A stretch of 64,000 nt of DNA from Clostridia bacterium (GTDB taxonomy: Bacteria; Bacillota; Clostridia; TANB77; CAG-508): NCBI GenBank assembly GCA_022792135.1, contig JAAWAM010000029.1:53448-117447 (forward strand). Direction: 5' to 3'. Below the pieces are notes generated by a model. The model saw nothing but the letters and a program-made list of their open reading frames with translations. It ran no database searches and was not told the DNA's origin. Both the position numbers and the translations under genes were made by a program. This document shows, one piece after another, positions 29,704 to 38,549 of the stretch; the first letter of the stretch is position 1, and each line of letters begins with the position of its first letter.

Positions 29704-31791
29704 ATGGCTGATAAGTTAATAATAGTAGAATCACCAGCAAAAGCCAATACCATAAAGAAATTCCTAGGTGGAAATATAAAAGTAGTTGCATCCATGGGAC
29801 ATATTAGAGATTTACCAAAATCAAAATTAGGAGTTAATGTAGAAAATGATTTTGAGCCAGAATATATTAACATTAGAGGAAAAGGAGATTTAATTAAATC
29901 GTTAAAAAAAGAAGCTAAAAAAGCAAAAAAAATCTATCTTGCAACTGACCCTGATCGTGAGGGGGAAGCAATTGCATGGCACCTAGCCAATATTTTAAAA
30001 GAAGAAACGGATAAAATAACAAGAGTAACTTTTAATGAAATTACAAAAAGTGCGGTTAAAAAAGCAATTCAAGAACCAAGAGAAATAGATGCAAATTTAG
30101 TAGATGCCCAACAAGCAAGACGTGTATTAGATAGAATTGTGGGATATAAAATTAGCCCACTCCTTTGGAAAAAAGTAAGAAGAGGCTTATCAGCAGGACG
30201 TGTACAATCAGTTGCTGTTAAATTAATTGTTGACAGAGAAGAAGAAATTGAAAAATTTATACCAGAAGAATATTGGAATATCTATGCTAATCTACAAGAA
30301 AAAGAGACGAAAAAACAATTTGAAGCAAAATTTTATGGAAAAGATGGAAAAAAACAAAAAATTCATAATAAAGAACAAGTAGATGAAATCTTAAAAGAAA
30401 TTGAGAAGGCAAAATACATTGTACAGGAAGTAAAAAGAGGAGAAAAGAAAAGAACACCAGCTCCACCATTTACAACCAGTACAATGCAACAAGAAGCTTC
30501 TAGAAAATTAGGATTCACATTAAAGAAAACGATGTCAATTGCACAAGGATTATATGAAGGTGTAAAGATACCAGAAAAAGGGGCGGTTGGTTTAATTACT
30601 TATATGAGAACAGATTCAACAAGAATTTCGGAAGAAGCAAGACTAGCAGCTAAAACACATATTGTAAGTACTTATGGAGAAAATTACTATGAAAATAGAT
30701 ATTATAGGACGAAGAAAGATTCACAAGATGCACATGAAGGTATTAGACCAACCTATAGTGAACTAGAACCAGACAGTATAAAAGATTCTTTAACGAAAGA
30801 TCAGTACAAACTATATCAATTAATCTATAATCGCTTTATGGCAAGTCAAATGGCAGCAGCAGTTTACAACACCATGTCAGTAACGATAAATGCTAATGAT
30901 TATAATTTTAAAGCAAATGGTCAAAGTATAAAATTTAAAGGATTTATGACATTATATGTAGAAGGAATAGATGGTAAAGAAAAAGAAAAAGAGGGAATGT
31001 TACCAGAGCTAAAAGAAAAACAAGAATTGAAACTAGAAAAAATAAATCCAAAGCAAAGCTTTACAGAACCACCGCCAAGATATACAGAGGCAAGTCTTGT
31101 AAAAGCCTTAGAAGAAAGAGGAATTGGAAGACCGAGTACTTATTCACCAACAATTACTACAATTTTAGAGAGAAGATATATAGAAAAGGAACAAAAACAA
31201 TTAATTCCAACGGAACTAGGAAAAATAGTAAATAAACTATTAACAGAAAACTTTACGGATGTTATTAATATAGAATTTACAGCAAAAATTGAAGATGAAT
31301 TTGATGAAATAGCAGAGGGAAAAGAAGAGTGGAAGAAAATGTTAAGAGTATTTTATACTCCATTTGAAAAAGAGTTAGAAAAAGTAGAAAAAGAGCTAGA
31401 ACATATAGAATTAGTAGAAGAGGTATCAGACACACCATGTGAAAAGTGTGGAAGAATGATGGTATATAAATATGGTAGATATGGGAAGTTTTTAGCATGT
31501 CCTGGATATCCAGAATGTAAAAATGCAAAACCAATCATAGAAACAATTGATATCCCTTGTCCAAAGTGTGGTGCAACAGTACAAGTAAGAAAAACAAAAA
31601 GAAAAAGAAATTATTATATTTGCGAAAATAATCCAGAGAAGTGTGATTATATTTCTTGGAATAAACCAAAAAAAGGAGAAAAATGGGATCCAGAAGAGGC
31701 AAAAGAAATAGAAAAAGAAACTAAAAAAGTTTCCCAAAAGAAAACAAATAAAAAAACAACGAGTAAAAGGAAACAAACAAAGAAAAAATAA
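29704..31791 (+). CDS. topA: DNA topoisomerase I
   Basis: A 695-residue type IA topoisomerase. The TOPRIM motif YLATDPDREGEAIAWHL is near residue 78, the active-site Tyr is in GLITYMRTDSTRIS near 297, and two C-terminal zinc ribbons have paired CxxC motifs (CEKCG and CPKCG). A Lys-rich tail ends the protein. The ATG at 29704 has AAGGAGG before it; the upstream ATG at 29680 has no ribosome site. In many Clostridia topA follows dprA, but here it stands alone. Confidence 0.97.
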   Translation: MADKLIIVESPAKANTIKKFLGGNIKVVASMGHIRDLPKSKLGVNVENDFEPEYINIRGKGDLIKSLKKEAKKAKKIYLATDPDREGEAIAWHLANILKEETDKITRVTFNEITKSAVKKAIQEPREIDANLVDAQQARRVLDRIVGYKISPLLWKKVRRGLSAGRVQSVAVKLIVDREEEIEKFIPEEYWNIYANLQEKETKKQFEAKFYGKDGKKQKIHNKEQVDEILKEIEKAKYIVQEVKRGEKKRTPAPPFTTSTMQQEASRKLGFTLKKTMSIAQGLYEGVKIPEKGAVGLITYMRTDSTRISEEARLAAKTHIVSTYGENYYENRYYRTKKDSQDAHEGIRPTYSELEPDSIKDSLTKDQYKLYQLIYNRFMASQMAAAVYNTMSVTINANDYNFKANGQSIKFKGFMTLYVEGIDGKEKEKEGMLPELKEKQELKLEKINPKQSFTEPPPRYTEASLVKALEERGIGRPSTYSPTITTILERRYIEKEQKQLIPTELGKIVNKLLTENFTDVINIEFTAKIEDEFDEIAEGKEEWKKMLRVFYTPFEKELEKVEKELEHIELVEEVSDTPCEKCGRMMVYKYGRYGKFLACPGYPECKNAKPIIETIDIPCPKCGATVQVRKTKRKRNYYICENNPEKCDYISWNKPKKGEKWDPEEAKEIEKETKKVSQKKTNKKTTSKRKQTKKK

Positions 31792-31804
31792 GAAGTAAGT
31801 AGAA

Positions 31805-31849
31805 AAATATGCTATATTACTTGACAATATAGCATATTTTTGGTATTAT
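31805..31849 (+). promoter_or_regulatory. topA terminator overlapping a tRNA promoter
   Basis: The hairpin AAATATGCTATATT/AATATAGCATATTTT (31805-31840) ends topA. The same bases contain TTGACA (31821-31826), 17-nt spacer, TATTAT (31844-31849), a good promoter for the tRNA pair that starts at 31891. The -35 box lies in the loop and the second arm is the spacer. Confidence 0.65.
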
Positions 31850-31890
31850 TTTAAATGCTGAAACATATAATTTTAAAGAGGCAGATAAAT

Positions 31891-31966
31891 GCGGGAATAG
31901 CTCAGTTGATAGAGCGCTGCCTTGCCAAGGCAGAGGTCGCGGGTTTGAGCCCCGTTTCCCGCTCCA
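31891..31966 (+). tRNA. tRNA-Gly (anticodon GCC)
   Basis: Acceptor arms GCGGGAA/TTCCCGC, anticodon loop CTTGCCAAG, T-loop TTTGAGC and an encoded CCA at 31964-31966. It reads GGC/GGT. A different glycine tRNA would be needed for the GGA codons that follow the frameshift sites. Confidence 0.95.
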
Positions 31967-32013
31967 AAAAAATAGGTACTATTTTTTAAAATAGAGCATA
32001 TAATAAATTAAAC

Positions 32014-32087
32014 GGCGATATAGCCAAGTGGTAAGGCACGAGTCTGCAAAACTCTGATCCCCGGTTCGAATCCGGGTGTCGCCTCCA
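32014..32087 (+). tRNA. tRNA-Cys (anticodon GCA), integration target
   Basis: Acceptor GGCGATA pairs with TGTCGCC (one G-U), anticodon loop CTGCAAA, T-arm CCGGTTCGAATCCGG, encoded CCA. Its 3' end is repeated 1.5 kb downstream (33604), which marks it as an integration site. Confidence 0.95.
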
Positions 32088-32215
32088 AAGCAAAAGCGAG
32101 AAAATGTTGAAATATCAACGTTTTCTCGGTTTTTTATATACTTTTATGATAAAAATAAGAATGCAGTGTTTTCAAGAGTTTTAGGGATTAGAAAATTAAA
32201 AATTCAAACTAGATG
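32077..32215 (+). repeat. Att-like repeat A: tRNA-Cys 3' end, terminator hairpin and flank
   Basis: TGTCGCCTCCA is followed by the hairpin GCGAGAAAATGTTGA/TCAACGTTTTCTCGG and about 90 bp that recur, diverged, at 33604, 35109 and 38191. This copy belongs to the intact tRNA and its terminator. Confidence 0.75.
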
Positions 32216-32276
32216 TTATAAAATTGTTATAAAAAACAAATTGCATATGTTAAAAAATGTTATAAAATTATTTCTT

Positions 32277-32372
32277 TTATAATATTACATTATATTCATG
32301 ATTAAAAGCTTTCTCTAATTTTTTTAATTGATTTCCAGTTATTTTTTCATTTATTAGTTCTATTATTTCCAT
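32277..32372 (-). pseudogene. C-terminal fragment of an unknown protein
   Basis: The minus strand encodes MEIIELINEKITGNQLKKLE and 11 more residues, then stops. The frame extends eight codons upstream (FNRFTNRC) before a stop. It reads like real coding sequence but has no ribosome site; probably a remnant inside the island between att repeats A and B. Confidence 0.3.
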
Positions 32373-32466
32373 ACACCTATTAGTAAATCTATTAAAGTTT
32401 TATAAAAACTATTGCTTTTTCTTTTGAAAATCTGTATAATTAATTTAACAATTACATATTATAGTT

Positions 32467-32541
32467 AATAATTCCCCTGTCAATTCGAAGCTTTACGTTT
32501 AGTACGTAAAAGATTTATGTAGATGAGATGGGGGATTATTG
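32467..32541 (-). terminator. Long hairpin after the DUF3800 gene
   Basis: Outer arms AATAATTCCCC and GGGGGATTATT enclose a nested CTTTACGT/TACGTAAAG hairpin, directly after the stop of the gene at 32545. It acts as a terminator or structured 3' end. Confidence 0.6.
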
Positions 32542-32544
32542 TTT

Positions 32545-33381
32545 TTATTGCTTTTTAGTAAGTTTACTATAATATGTAGAATTGTTTGGTATAAATTTCC
32601 AATGTCTATATGGAATTGTCCAAGTATTCCAATCATGTAATCCTGTTGACACACCTATATTAAAGTTAGGATGTATTTCTCTAATTCTACTTAATATATG
32701 TTTATATAGTTTTTCTTTAGCAATTGTCTTTTTTCCCCTCTTATTGCTGTTAGGTAATTTTTCTTTATGAAAATTATTTAATCTAAAATTTATTGAGCCT
32801 AATATTATGTCCATACATTGCAAAATAACATGATTATGAGAAACCACTTCTGCTATATTTTCTCTTCTAATATGAATATTGTTATCCTTGAATATATTTA
32901 CATTATTTAATCCATATACAAAATCGATAAAGGTATTATTTCTATTTGGAGTGTTAGGTAATTTATCAAAGTAAAATCTAATATTAAGTTCCTTATTTCT
33001 TTCAGGATTACTATTTTCAAATCCAAAAGCCCATTTTACAAATTGGTAATAAAGCAGATAGTATTCATTATCTATTTGATTATCTGTTAAATTATTAGCA
33101 ATATAACAAACAGGCTTAAACATAATTCTAATTTTTATATTACTAGTTTTTATATATTTAAAGAATAAATCTATAATTTCTATATATTTATCTAAATAAC
33201 TTTCAGTAACCTTAGACCATTTTATTTCTCCAAATAAATTAAGTTCTTCTTTCTTTTTATTTAAAATTGTATTTAACTCATTAATTTGTTTCGAATTCAC
33301 TATAGCACCACCATAGAAATTTCCAAAATATTTTCCCTTTTTAGCTGATTCGTCGCAATATACAATATATTCTTCTTTCAA
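32545..33381 (-). CDS. DUF3800-family protein (RNase H-like fold)
   Basis: A 278-residue protein opening with EEYIVYCDESAKKGKYFGNFYGGA, the 'DES' N-terminal motif of DUF3800 with the catalytic-type acidic residues. It continues with FYFDKLPNTPN and a late HNHVILQCMDIILGSINF motif. Members are RNase H-like and common in phage-defence and mobile islands; their activity is not established. It lies alone between att repeats A and B, so it is the only intact cargo of that segment. Confidence 0.8.
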   Translation of the reverse strand: MKEEYIVYCDESAKKGKYFGNFYGGAIVNSKQINELNTILNKKKEELNLFGEIKWSKVTESYLDKYIEIIDLFFKYIKTSNIKIRIMFKPVCYIANNLTDNQIDNEYYLLYYQFVKWAFGFENSNPERNKELNIRFYFDKLPNTPNRNNTFIDFVYGLNNVNIFKDNNIHIRRENIAEVVSHNHVILQCMDIILGSINFRLNNFHKEKLPNSNKRGKKTIAKEKLYKHILSRIREIHPNFNIGVSTGLHDWNTWTIPYRHWKFIPNNSTYYSKLTKKQ

Positions 33382-33603
33382 TTATTTCACTTCTGTATTT
33401 TAAAAGTAAATATATTGTAGCATATTAAAATGAATTATACAATAAATGTACGAAATAACGTTCTTAATATTGCTACTAAAATTACAAAAATCTATATGAT
33501 ATTTTTAATAAGTTATCCTAGTTACATTAAATTTGCATTAAAAATCATTTCATATACTTTGAAAGCATTGATATTACTATACTTTTAAGAATGTTAAACT
33601 GGA
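33382..33603. other. Spacer between the DUF3800 gene and repeat B
   Basis: AT-rich; I see nothing coding here. The rest of the gap up to 33839 holds repeat B and the promoter region of the next gene. Confidence 0.4.
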
Positions 33604-33735
33604 TGTCGCCTCCAAAGCAAAACCGAGAAAATGTTGAAATATCAATATTTTCTCGCTTTTTTATCTGTTTTTATGTTAAAAATAAAAACGCAGTATTTTC
33701 AAGGTTTTTAGAAGTTGAAAATGCAAAAAATAATT
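33604..33735 (+). repeat. Att-like repeat B
   Basis: TGTCGCCTCCAAAGCAAAA and the following hairpin copy the tRNA-Cys 3' end and terminator of repeat A with few differences. It is the right boundary of the 1.5-kb island holding the DUF3800 gene. Downstream there are three GGGTTAAAA words (33740-33772), which recur twice at 35024-35041. Confidence 0.75.
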
Positions 33736-33839
33736 TTATATGGGTTAAAATTGGGTTAAAAATGGGTTAAAATAATAGACTTGTATAAATATATTAGTTT
33801 ATGATATATTTATACAAATGTAATTAAAGGAGAAAAATA

Positions 33840-34457
33840 ATGGAATTTGAACAAGAACTTCAATTAGTAATTGTGAGTGTAACTCTTGGTGGAATTATAG
33901 GATTAATGTCAAGTATAACAATGTTTCTAATACAAAGATATATTGATACAAAAGGAAAAGTATTAATATTTTATAAAAAAACTTTTGTAGATATTGATAA
34001 AGATGTGAAAGGTGGATTTTCAGAAAAGGATTCTGTTGTTGATTTGTCTATTCCTCTAGTTTTTGAATTTCAGAATACAACTAATACAACAAAAGTAATA
34101 CGAGATATATCTTTGTTTTTGTATAAAAATGGAAAAAAGCTAAATAAAATGTATCAAATAAATTTTATTAAGAAATCAAATAGTAAGGGAGGAAAAATAA
34201 CAAAAGAAGAAAAAATTGAATTTGGAAGTGAAAAAAATTCTTACTCTTTTGTAATACCTCAACATAGTATACAAAAACAATATTGCTATTTTGGATATTT
34301 TATTCAAAAGGAAGAGATTCAAAATAATATATTTGATGAAATACGTTTAAGATATTTTAATGAGAACAATAAAGAAAAAGTTTCTAAATTTATGAAAATT
34401 GAAAATTGTTGGAGAATACAAAATTTTGAAGTTGATAATGAATGGAGGAAATTATAA
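33840..34457 (+). CDS. Unknown single-pass membrane protein
   Basis: A 205-residue protein with one N-terminal membrane helix (about 9-31, VSVTLGGIIGLMSSITMFL) and a soluble domain of about 165 residues. The domain is beta-rich in appearance (DLSIPLVFEFQNTTNTTKVI, SYSFVIPQHSIQKQYCYFG). I do not recognise it. It starts at 33840 behind AAAGGAG. It is the only larger gene between att repeats B and C, and its position in a mobile cargo slot makes defence or immunity a possibility but not shown. Confidence 0.6.
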   Translation: MEFEQELQLVIVSVTLGGIIGLMSSITMFLIQRYIDTKGKVLIFYKKTFVDIDKDVKGGFSEKDSVVDLSIPLVFEFQNTTNTTKVIRDISLFLYKNGKKLNKMYQINFIKKSNSKGGKITKEEKIEFGSEKNSYSFVIPQHSIQKQYCYFGYFIQKEEIQNNIFDEIRLRYFNENNKEKVSKFMKIENCWRIQNFEVDNEWRKL

Positions 34458-34625
34458 TAAAAGTTTTTTTATAAAAAAGTAGAAATAGAATTAAATAAGC
34501 TAATAAATAGAGAACTTTAAAAATTTGTGATGTTTGCTTGAATAATGTAGAAAATTATTGTAATATAATAGCAACCTTTCTTGTCAAGAGGTAGTCTTTA
34601 CTAAAAGATGGAAAGGAGGGCAGAT

Positions 34626-34739
34626 ATGATGACTAATCCTGAACTTATTCTAAAAATGATTGAAATGCTTTTAGCTGAAAGAGATAAAAACAACGAACTT
34701 CAATCAGAATTAGAAGAATACAAAAAAAGTGAAGGCTAA
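34626..34739 (+). CDS. 37-residue peptide gene paired with a convergent antisense RNA
   Basis: The reading frame MMTNPELILKMIEMLLAERD continues for 17 more residues, preceded by GGAAAGGAGGG. The leader contains a CCTTTC/GAAAGG pairing that could hide the ribosome site. The peptide is acidic and helical with no clear membrane segment, unlike typical type I toxins. Downstream on the opposite strand is a complete small RNA unit (promoter and terminator, 34805-34916). The layout is that of a type I toxin-antitoxin module. Confidence 0.5.
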   Translation: MMTNPELILKMIEMLLAERDKNNELQSELEEYKKSEG

Positions 34740-34804
34740 ATGTGTCATACATAGCCGAAGTGGGAAAGAATTACAGGGCTTTCCTGCTTTTTATTTTAGG
34801 CATA

Positions 34805-34916
34805 AAAAAAGTAGTGTATTACAGGTACACTACGAACAAACAAATGACACAATCCTGAACCAAAGTGCATTGTTTTAATGTAACTATATAATAACATTTT
34901 TGTTTCCATTTGTCAA
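34805..34916 (-). ncRNA. Predicted antisense RNA with promoter and terminator (locus 1)
   Basis: On the minus strand, TTGACA (34916-34911), 17-nt spacer, TATTAT (34893-34888) predict a start near 34880. A terminator GTAGTGTA...TACACTAC followed by a T run lies at 34832-34803. The predicted RNA is about 75 nt and overlaps the 3' part of the sense transcript from the 37-residue peptide gene. Confidence 0.55.
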
Positions 34917-35108
34917 ATGTGATTCTTGAAAAGTTATTGTTTTTTTATTAAGCAATGGTATAATTGATTTATAGATTACGTGTTATACAAAATTACACTA
35001 TATTATATAAAATTAAAATTATTGGGTTAAAAATGGGTTAAAATGAAGATTTCAAATATAAAATTGTAGGCTACAAGCGAGTTATAAGCTATACTCAACT
35101 TGACTATA

Positions 35109-35235
35109 GCCTCCAAAAAAACCGAGAAAGTGTTGATATATCAATGTTTTCTCGCTTTTTATATGTTTTTATATTGAAAATAAGAATGTAGTATTTTCAA
35201 GAATTTCAGAGATTGAAAAAGTAAAAAATGATTTT
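35109..35235 (+). repeat. Att-like repeat C
   Basis: GCCTCCA and the hairpin CCGAGAAAGTGTTGA/TCAATGTTTTCTCGC match repeats A and B, while the bases before GCCTCC have diverged from the tRNA sequence. It marks the right end of the 1.4-kb segment holding the membrane protein and peptide locus. Confidence 0.7.
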
Positions 35236-35238
35236 GTA

Positions 35239-35300
35239 TGTGACAAAAATGAACAAAAAGACTAATACATATGTATAAAAATGTGACAAAATTTTATTTA
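35239..35300 (+). repeat. 62-bp direct repeat, left copy
   Basis: The repeat starts TGTGACAAAAATGAACAAAA and is repeated with one mismatch at 37152-37213. The pair brackets the RhuM-like gene and its neighbour. Confidence 0.85.
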
Positions 35301-36305
35301 CTTTTTTTACACTCATTAATGATTTTATCAAAATCAGAAATGTATTTTTTATCTTGCTCAATTCTAAATTTTTCAAATTCATTTTCTGCAAATTGTTTTG
35401 CCTGTTCAGATGATATGTTTCCTTTATTATCTAAAATTTCATATCTATTTGTTTTTAGCATTGTATCTAATTCTTCTACCCAATCTTTCATTTTCATAGG
35501 TATTTGCCTTTTAGCACGGTTTTCAGCTATATCCAAATACATATTAACAATATCTTGTAAGAAATCTAGTTCTTTATTTGTTAAATAGTTTTTTGCAATA
35601 CTAACATCGCTTTTAAGAATCTTTCCATTAGGAGAATGTTTCCAAGAAGTCAATCCCATATGTTCTTTTTTACTATTTGCTCTATGATAAATTATTTCTG
35701 CTGCTGTTTCATTTGTAATGGCATAATGAAATTTATTTTGAATGGTTGCATAAAAATTATTTGCAATTTCAGAATTTTTATTATAATCAATACTACATTC
35801 TGCAAAAATATCAGTTACTTTTTGATAAAATCTTCTTTCGCTCGTTCTAATTTCTTTGATAATTTCTAGCAACTCATCAAAGTAGTCTTTACCAAATTTA
35901 TTAGGATTCTTTAATTTTTGTTTGTTTATACTATATCCTTTTATGATATATGATTTTAAAACTTCTGTTGCCCATTGTCTAAATTTTGTTGCTTTTTTTG
36001 AATTTGTCCTGTATCCGAACAGCTATTATCATATCTAGATTATAATAATCAATATTTCTATTAACCTTACGACTACCTTCGATTTGAACTGTTGCAAAAT
36101 TTGCAACAGTTGAATCTGTAGTTAATTCTTGTTCTTCAAAAATATTTGAAATATGTCTTGAAATAACTGATTTATCCTTTTCAAACAATTCTGCAATTTT
36201 ATTAAGAGGTAACCAAATTGTTTCATCATATAAAAAAGCTTCAATTTCTATTTTATCGTTTTCATCTTCATATATAATTAAATCGCCTTTTGTTAAATCT
36301 TGCAT
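35294..36305 (-). CDS. RhuM/virulence RhuM-family protein, with apparent +1 frameshift at CGG
   Basis: RhuM family (Fic/KilA-like cargo protein), about 336 residues when read through. The N-terminus has DLIIYEDENDKIEIEAFLYD and WLPLNKIAELFEKDKSVISR, a winged-helix. Then DYYNLDMIIAV is followed in zero frame by CGG (36017-36015). Skipping C36017 continues GYRTNSKKATKFRQWATEVL, the canonical RhuM motif, and runs to 35294 with HMGLTSWK intact. Without the shift the frame stops at 35979. It starts at 36305 with AAGGAAGG upstream. RhuM genes are typical of mobile and restriction islands; function is not settled. Confidence 0.8.
36014..36020 (-). other. Candidate +1 frameshift site GTT-C-GGA in the RhuM-like gene
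   Basis: Coding-strand reading is GCT GTT C GGA TAC. Zero frame has GTT then CGG. Skipping C36017 restores AVGYRTNS. Confidence 0.7.
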
Positions 36306-36352
36306 ATAATTTACCTTCCTTTTTTATTATTTAAGTTTTTCTTTTAAGTGAC

Positions 36353-37019
36353 TTATCTTTTTACTTCTATTAGGTTGTTCATTAAAAAAAATGCTAATAG
36401 TAACATTTGATATGTCTCATCATACCATTTCTCCATTGTATCTTTTCTCATTTTAGATACATATTCTTTTTTACTTTTTCCACTTTTATTGTTGTGTCTA
36501 ATATTTATATTGTTTAACATAAATCCAATGTCATCATCTAATTTGCTATTTAGAACTTTAATATTGCTTTTCATACCTTCATAATTAATTTCATATTTAG
36601 AGAAATTTAAATGCTCTAAAGCAATTTCCATATTTTCATCAAGAATTGTATCATCTGTATAATAATCAAAATTTGAGACTTCTTCAAATATTTTAGTATC
36701 GCAAAGCATTACAATATTGCTTGCAAATTCCAGATATTTCAATATCATAATAGTAGACAGATTACTTGGAATATGAGAATAATATACTTCTATATTTAAT
36801 GATTCTGCCATATCTTCAAGATTTAAATAAGTATGTCGATTACTCCAATTATGGAAACAATATTCATTTACAACAGCTATAGGAGTCATATGTCTACTAT
36901 AATGGTTACTAATAGACTTTTTATTTAATAATTTATAAATTCTTTTTATTTCTTCGACACTATCCCATTTATTTTCTAAAATTTCAAATATATTTTTTTT
37001 TTACTATTTTATATCTCAT
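36353..37019 (-). pseudogene. Unknown protein, frame broken in a run of ten A
   Basis: The open frame from 36889 encodes 178 residues (MTPIAVVNEYCFHNWSNRHT onward), but good protein sequence continues upstream in the same frame (EILENKWDSVEEIKRIYKLL) to a poly-A run at about 36992-37001. With nine A instead of ten, the frame reaches ATG 37019 (MRYKIVKKN), giving about 221 residues. I do not recognise the family; no membrane segment is seen except a weak C-terminal one. The break may be homopolymer error, transcriptional slippage or true decay. This is a different kind of break from the CGG sites. Confidence 0.5.
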
Positions 37020-37151
37020 CAAATTTATCATAATTTTATACTAGTTATTTTATCATATAAAATAATGTCTTTCAATACTTATTGCAAATAAATGTTCTTT
37101 TTTATAATTAATTATAAATCAAAAAAATTATATAAAATAAATTAATTTAGA

Positions 37152-37213
37152 TGTGACAAAAATAAACAAAAAGACTAATACATATGTATAAAAATGTGAC
37201 AAAATTTTATTTA
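37152..37213 (+). repeat. 62-bp direct repeat, right copy
   Basis: Matches 35239-35300 with one difference. The core ACTAATACATATGTATAAAA contains the palindrome ATACATATGTAT. Confidence 0.85.
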
Positions 37214-37269
37214 TACTGTTATTTACTTTATTATTGATTTATTATTAAAATTGGTTTTGTCCACTTGAT

Positions 37270-37440
37270 ATTTATAGAAATATATTGAATATTGAATGAC
37301 AATAGAGGTGTGGTAAGAGTAAACATTAGTGTTATCTTTTGTTCTTAACTTTAGCTGATAGATTAGAGGTGGTATATTCTCAATTAAATTGATAATACAC
37401 ATTGTCCTGTGGCTACTCATCTTTATATTAATTTCTTCTT
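37270..37440 (+). repeat. Degenerate copy of the downstream small toxin-like locus leader
   Basis: The stretch TTAGTGTTATCTTTTGTTCT, then CAACTTTAG-like and GATTAGAGGTGGT words, match the leader of the 35-residue gene at 37829 (GTTGGTGTTACCTTTAGTCC, GATTGGAGGTGGT). The peptide itself is lost. Confidence 0.45.
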
Positions 37441-37828
37441 TTTTGTATATATATTTCTTGTAATATTCTAATTGAAATTTTTTCTTTATAGTAAATATCA
37501 ATAATTAAAATAGATGTCGAAAGTATTGATATAAAATTAAAGTTGCAGAATCTTAATATGTTATAAAAATTATCCATAAAACATAATTTGGACTAATAAG
37601 GAATAAATAAAACAACACATTTTACCGTGAAAAAATATTATAAAGCTTTATTTCACAAATATTTGTATTTATGTAGAAAAACTTAAATAATTGTATAAAT
37701 TTAATTTGTTCGCTTGTATTCTATAAAAATATATTGTATTGTAAATAAAGATAGAAATGAGATAAAAGTAGATGTTGGTGTTACCTTTAGTCCTCAACTT
37801 TAGTTGGGAGATTGGAGGTGGTGTTTAT

Positions 37829-37936
37829 ATGTTAGAGTTTTTAATGTTCTTAATAATAGGATTTATGATTTCAATAACAATAAACGTTGCCTTATTAAGT
37901 GTTATATACATAATACTATCTAATAAGGAACAATAA
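37829..37936 (+). CDS. 35-residue membrane peptide, probable type I toxin
   Basis: The peptide MLEFLMFLIIGFMISITINV continues ALLSVIYIILSNKEQ. It is one hydrophobic helix with a short polar tail, like the small holin-like toxins of type I modules in Bacillota. GGAGGTGG precedes the ATG. The leader hairpin CTCAACTTTAGTTGGGAG lies just before the ribosome site. A convergent antisense RNA covers the 3' end. Confidence 0.6.
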   Translation: MLEFLMFLIIGFMISITINVALLSVIYIILSNKEQ

Positions 37937-38057
37937 AAAATACACCACATACGCTTTCGCAGAGCTAGTGGTGTAATTCAATTATATTGGGTAACACAAC
38001 ATTATCTGTGTCCTCATTTTCTATCTCTATTATAAACAGAATTTTAATAAATGTCAA
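37935..38057 (-). ncRNA. Predicted antisense antitoxin RNA with promoter and terminator (locus 2)
   Basis: On the minus strand, TTGACA (38057-38052), 17-nt spacer and TATAAT (38034-38029) place the start near 38022. The terminator TACACCAC...GTGGTGTA followed by ATTTTTTATT lies at 37975-37932. The RNA, about 85-90 nt, overlaps the end of the toxin-like mRNA. Architecture matches locus 1. Confidence 0.6.
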
Positions 38058-38190
38058 ATATGATTTTGTAAAAAAATTACAATGTGTTATACTATATTAT
38101 ATAAAATTAAAGTCAAATGTATAAAAAAGATTATTTTTATTTTATAAAATATAGTATTTGCATATGTTTGGAGTAGATAATGTAAAAGAC

Positions 38191-38320
38191 TGTCTCCTCT
38201 AAGAAAAAACGAGAAAGTGTTGAAACATCAATGTTTTCTCGCTTTTTAAATGCTTTTATATTAAAAATAAAAATGCAGCGTTTTCAAGTGTTTCAGTCAT
38301 TGAAAAATTAAAAATCTAGA
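38191..38320 (+). repeat. Att-like repeat D
   Basis: The hairpin ACGAGAAAGTGTTGA/TCAATGTTTTCTCGC and following 80 bp match repeats A-C; the tRNA-end part has decayed to GTCTCCTCTAAG. It is the right-most boundary of the tRNA-Cys island array. Confidence 0.65.
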
Positions 38321-38549
38321 CGAAATGTTATAAAAATTAGCTTATTAAAAAATACTAATAATTATGTTTATTTTTATAAAACGAGGATAATTGAATTGGT
38401 TAATATTATTAGAAAAATTAGATAAAACAAAAGCTACGGTTACACATATTAGTTACATATATGTTTCGTTACGACTAACCATTTTATATTGAAAAAGGTT
38501 AACGATTGTGCTATTATATAAATATTAAAAAAGAAATGGAGAAAATAGT

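Noticed and set aside
37223-37501. 92-codon minus-strand ORF
   Set aside because: No ribosome site and it lies over the decayed leader repeat; amino-acid composition looks like AT-rich chance reading.
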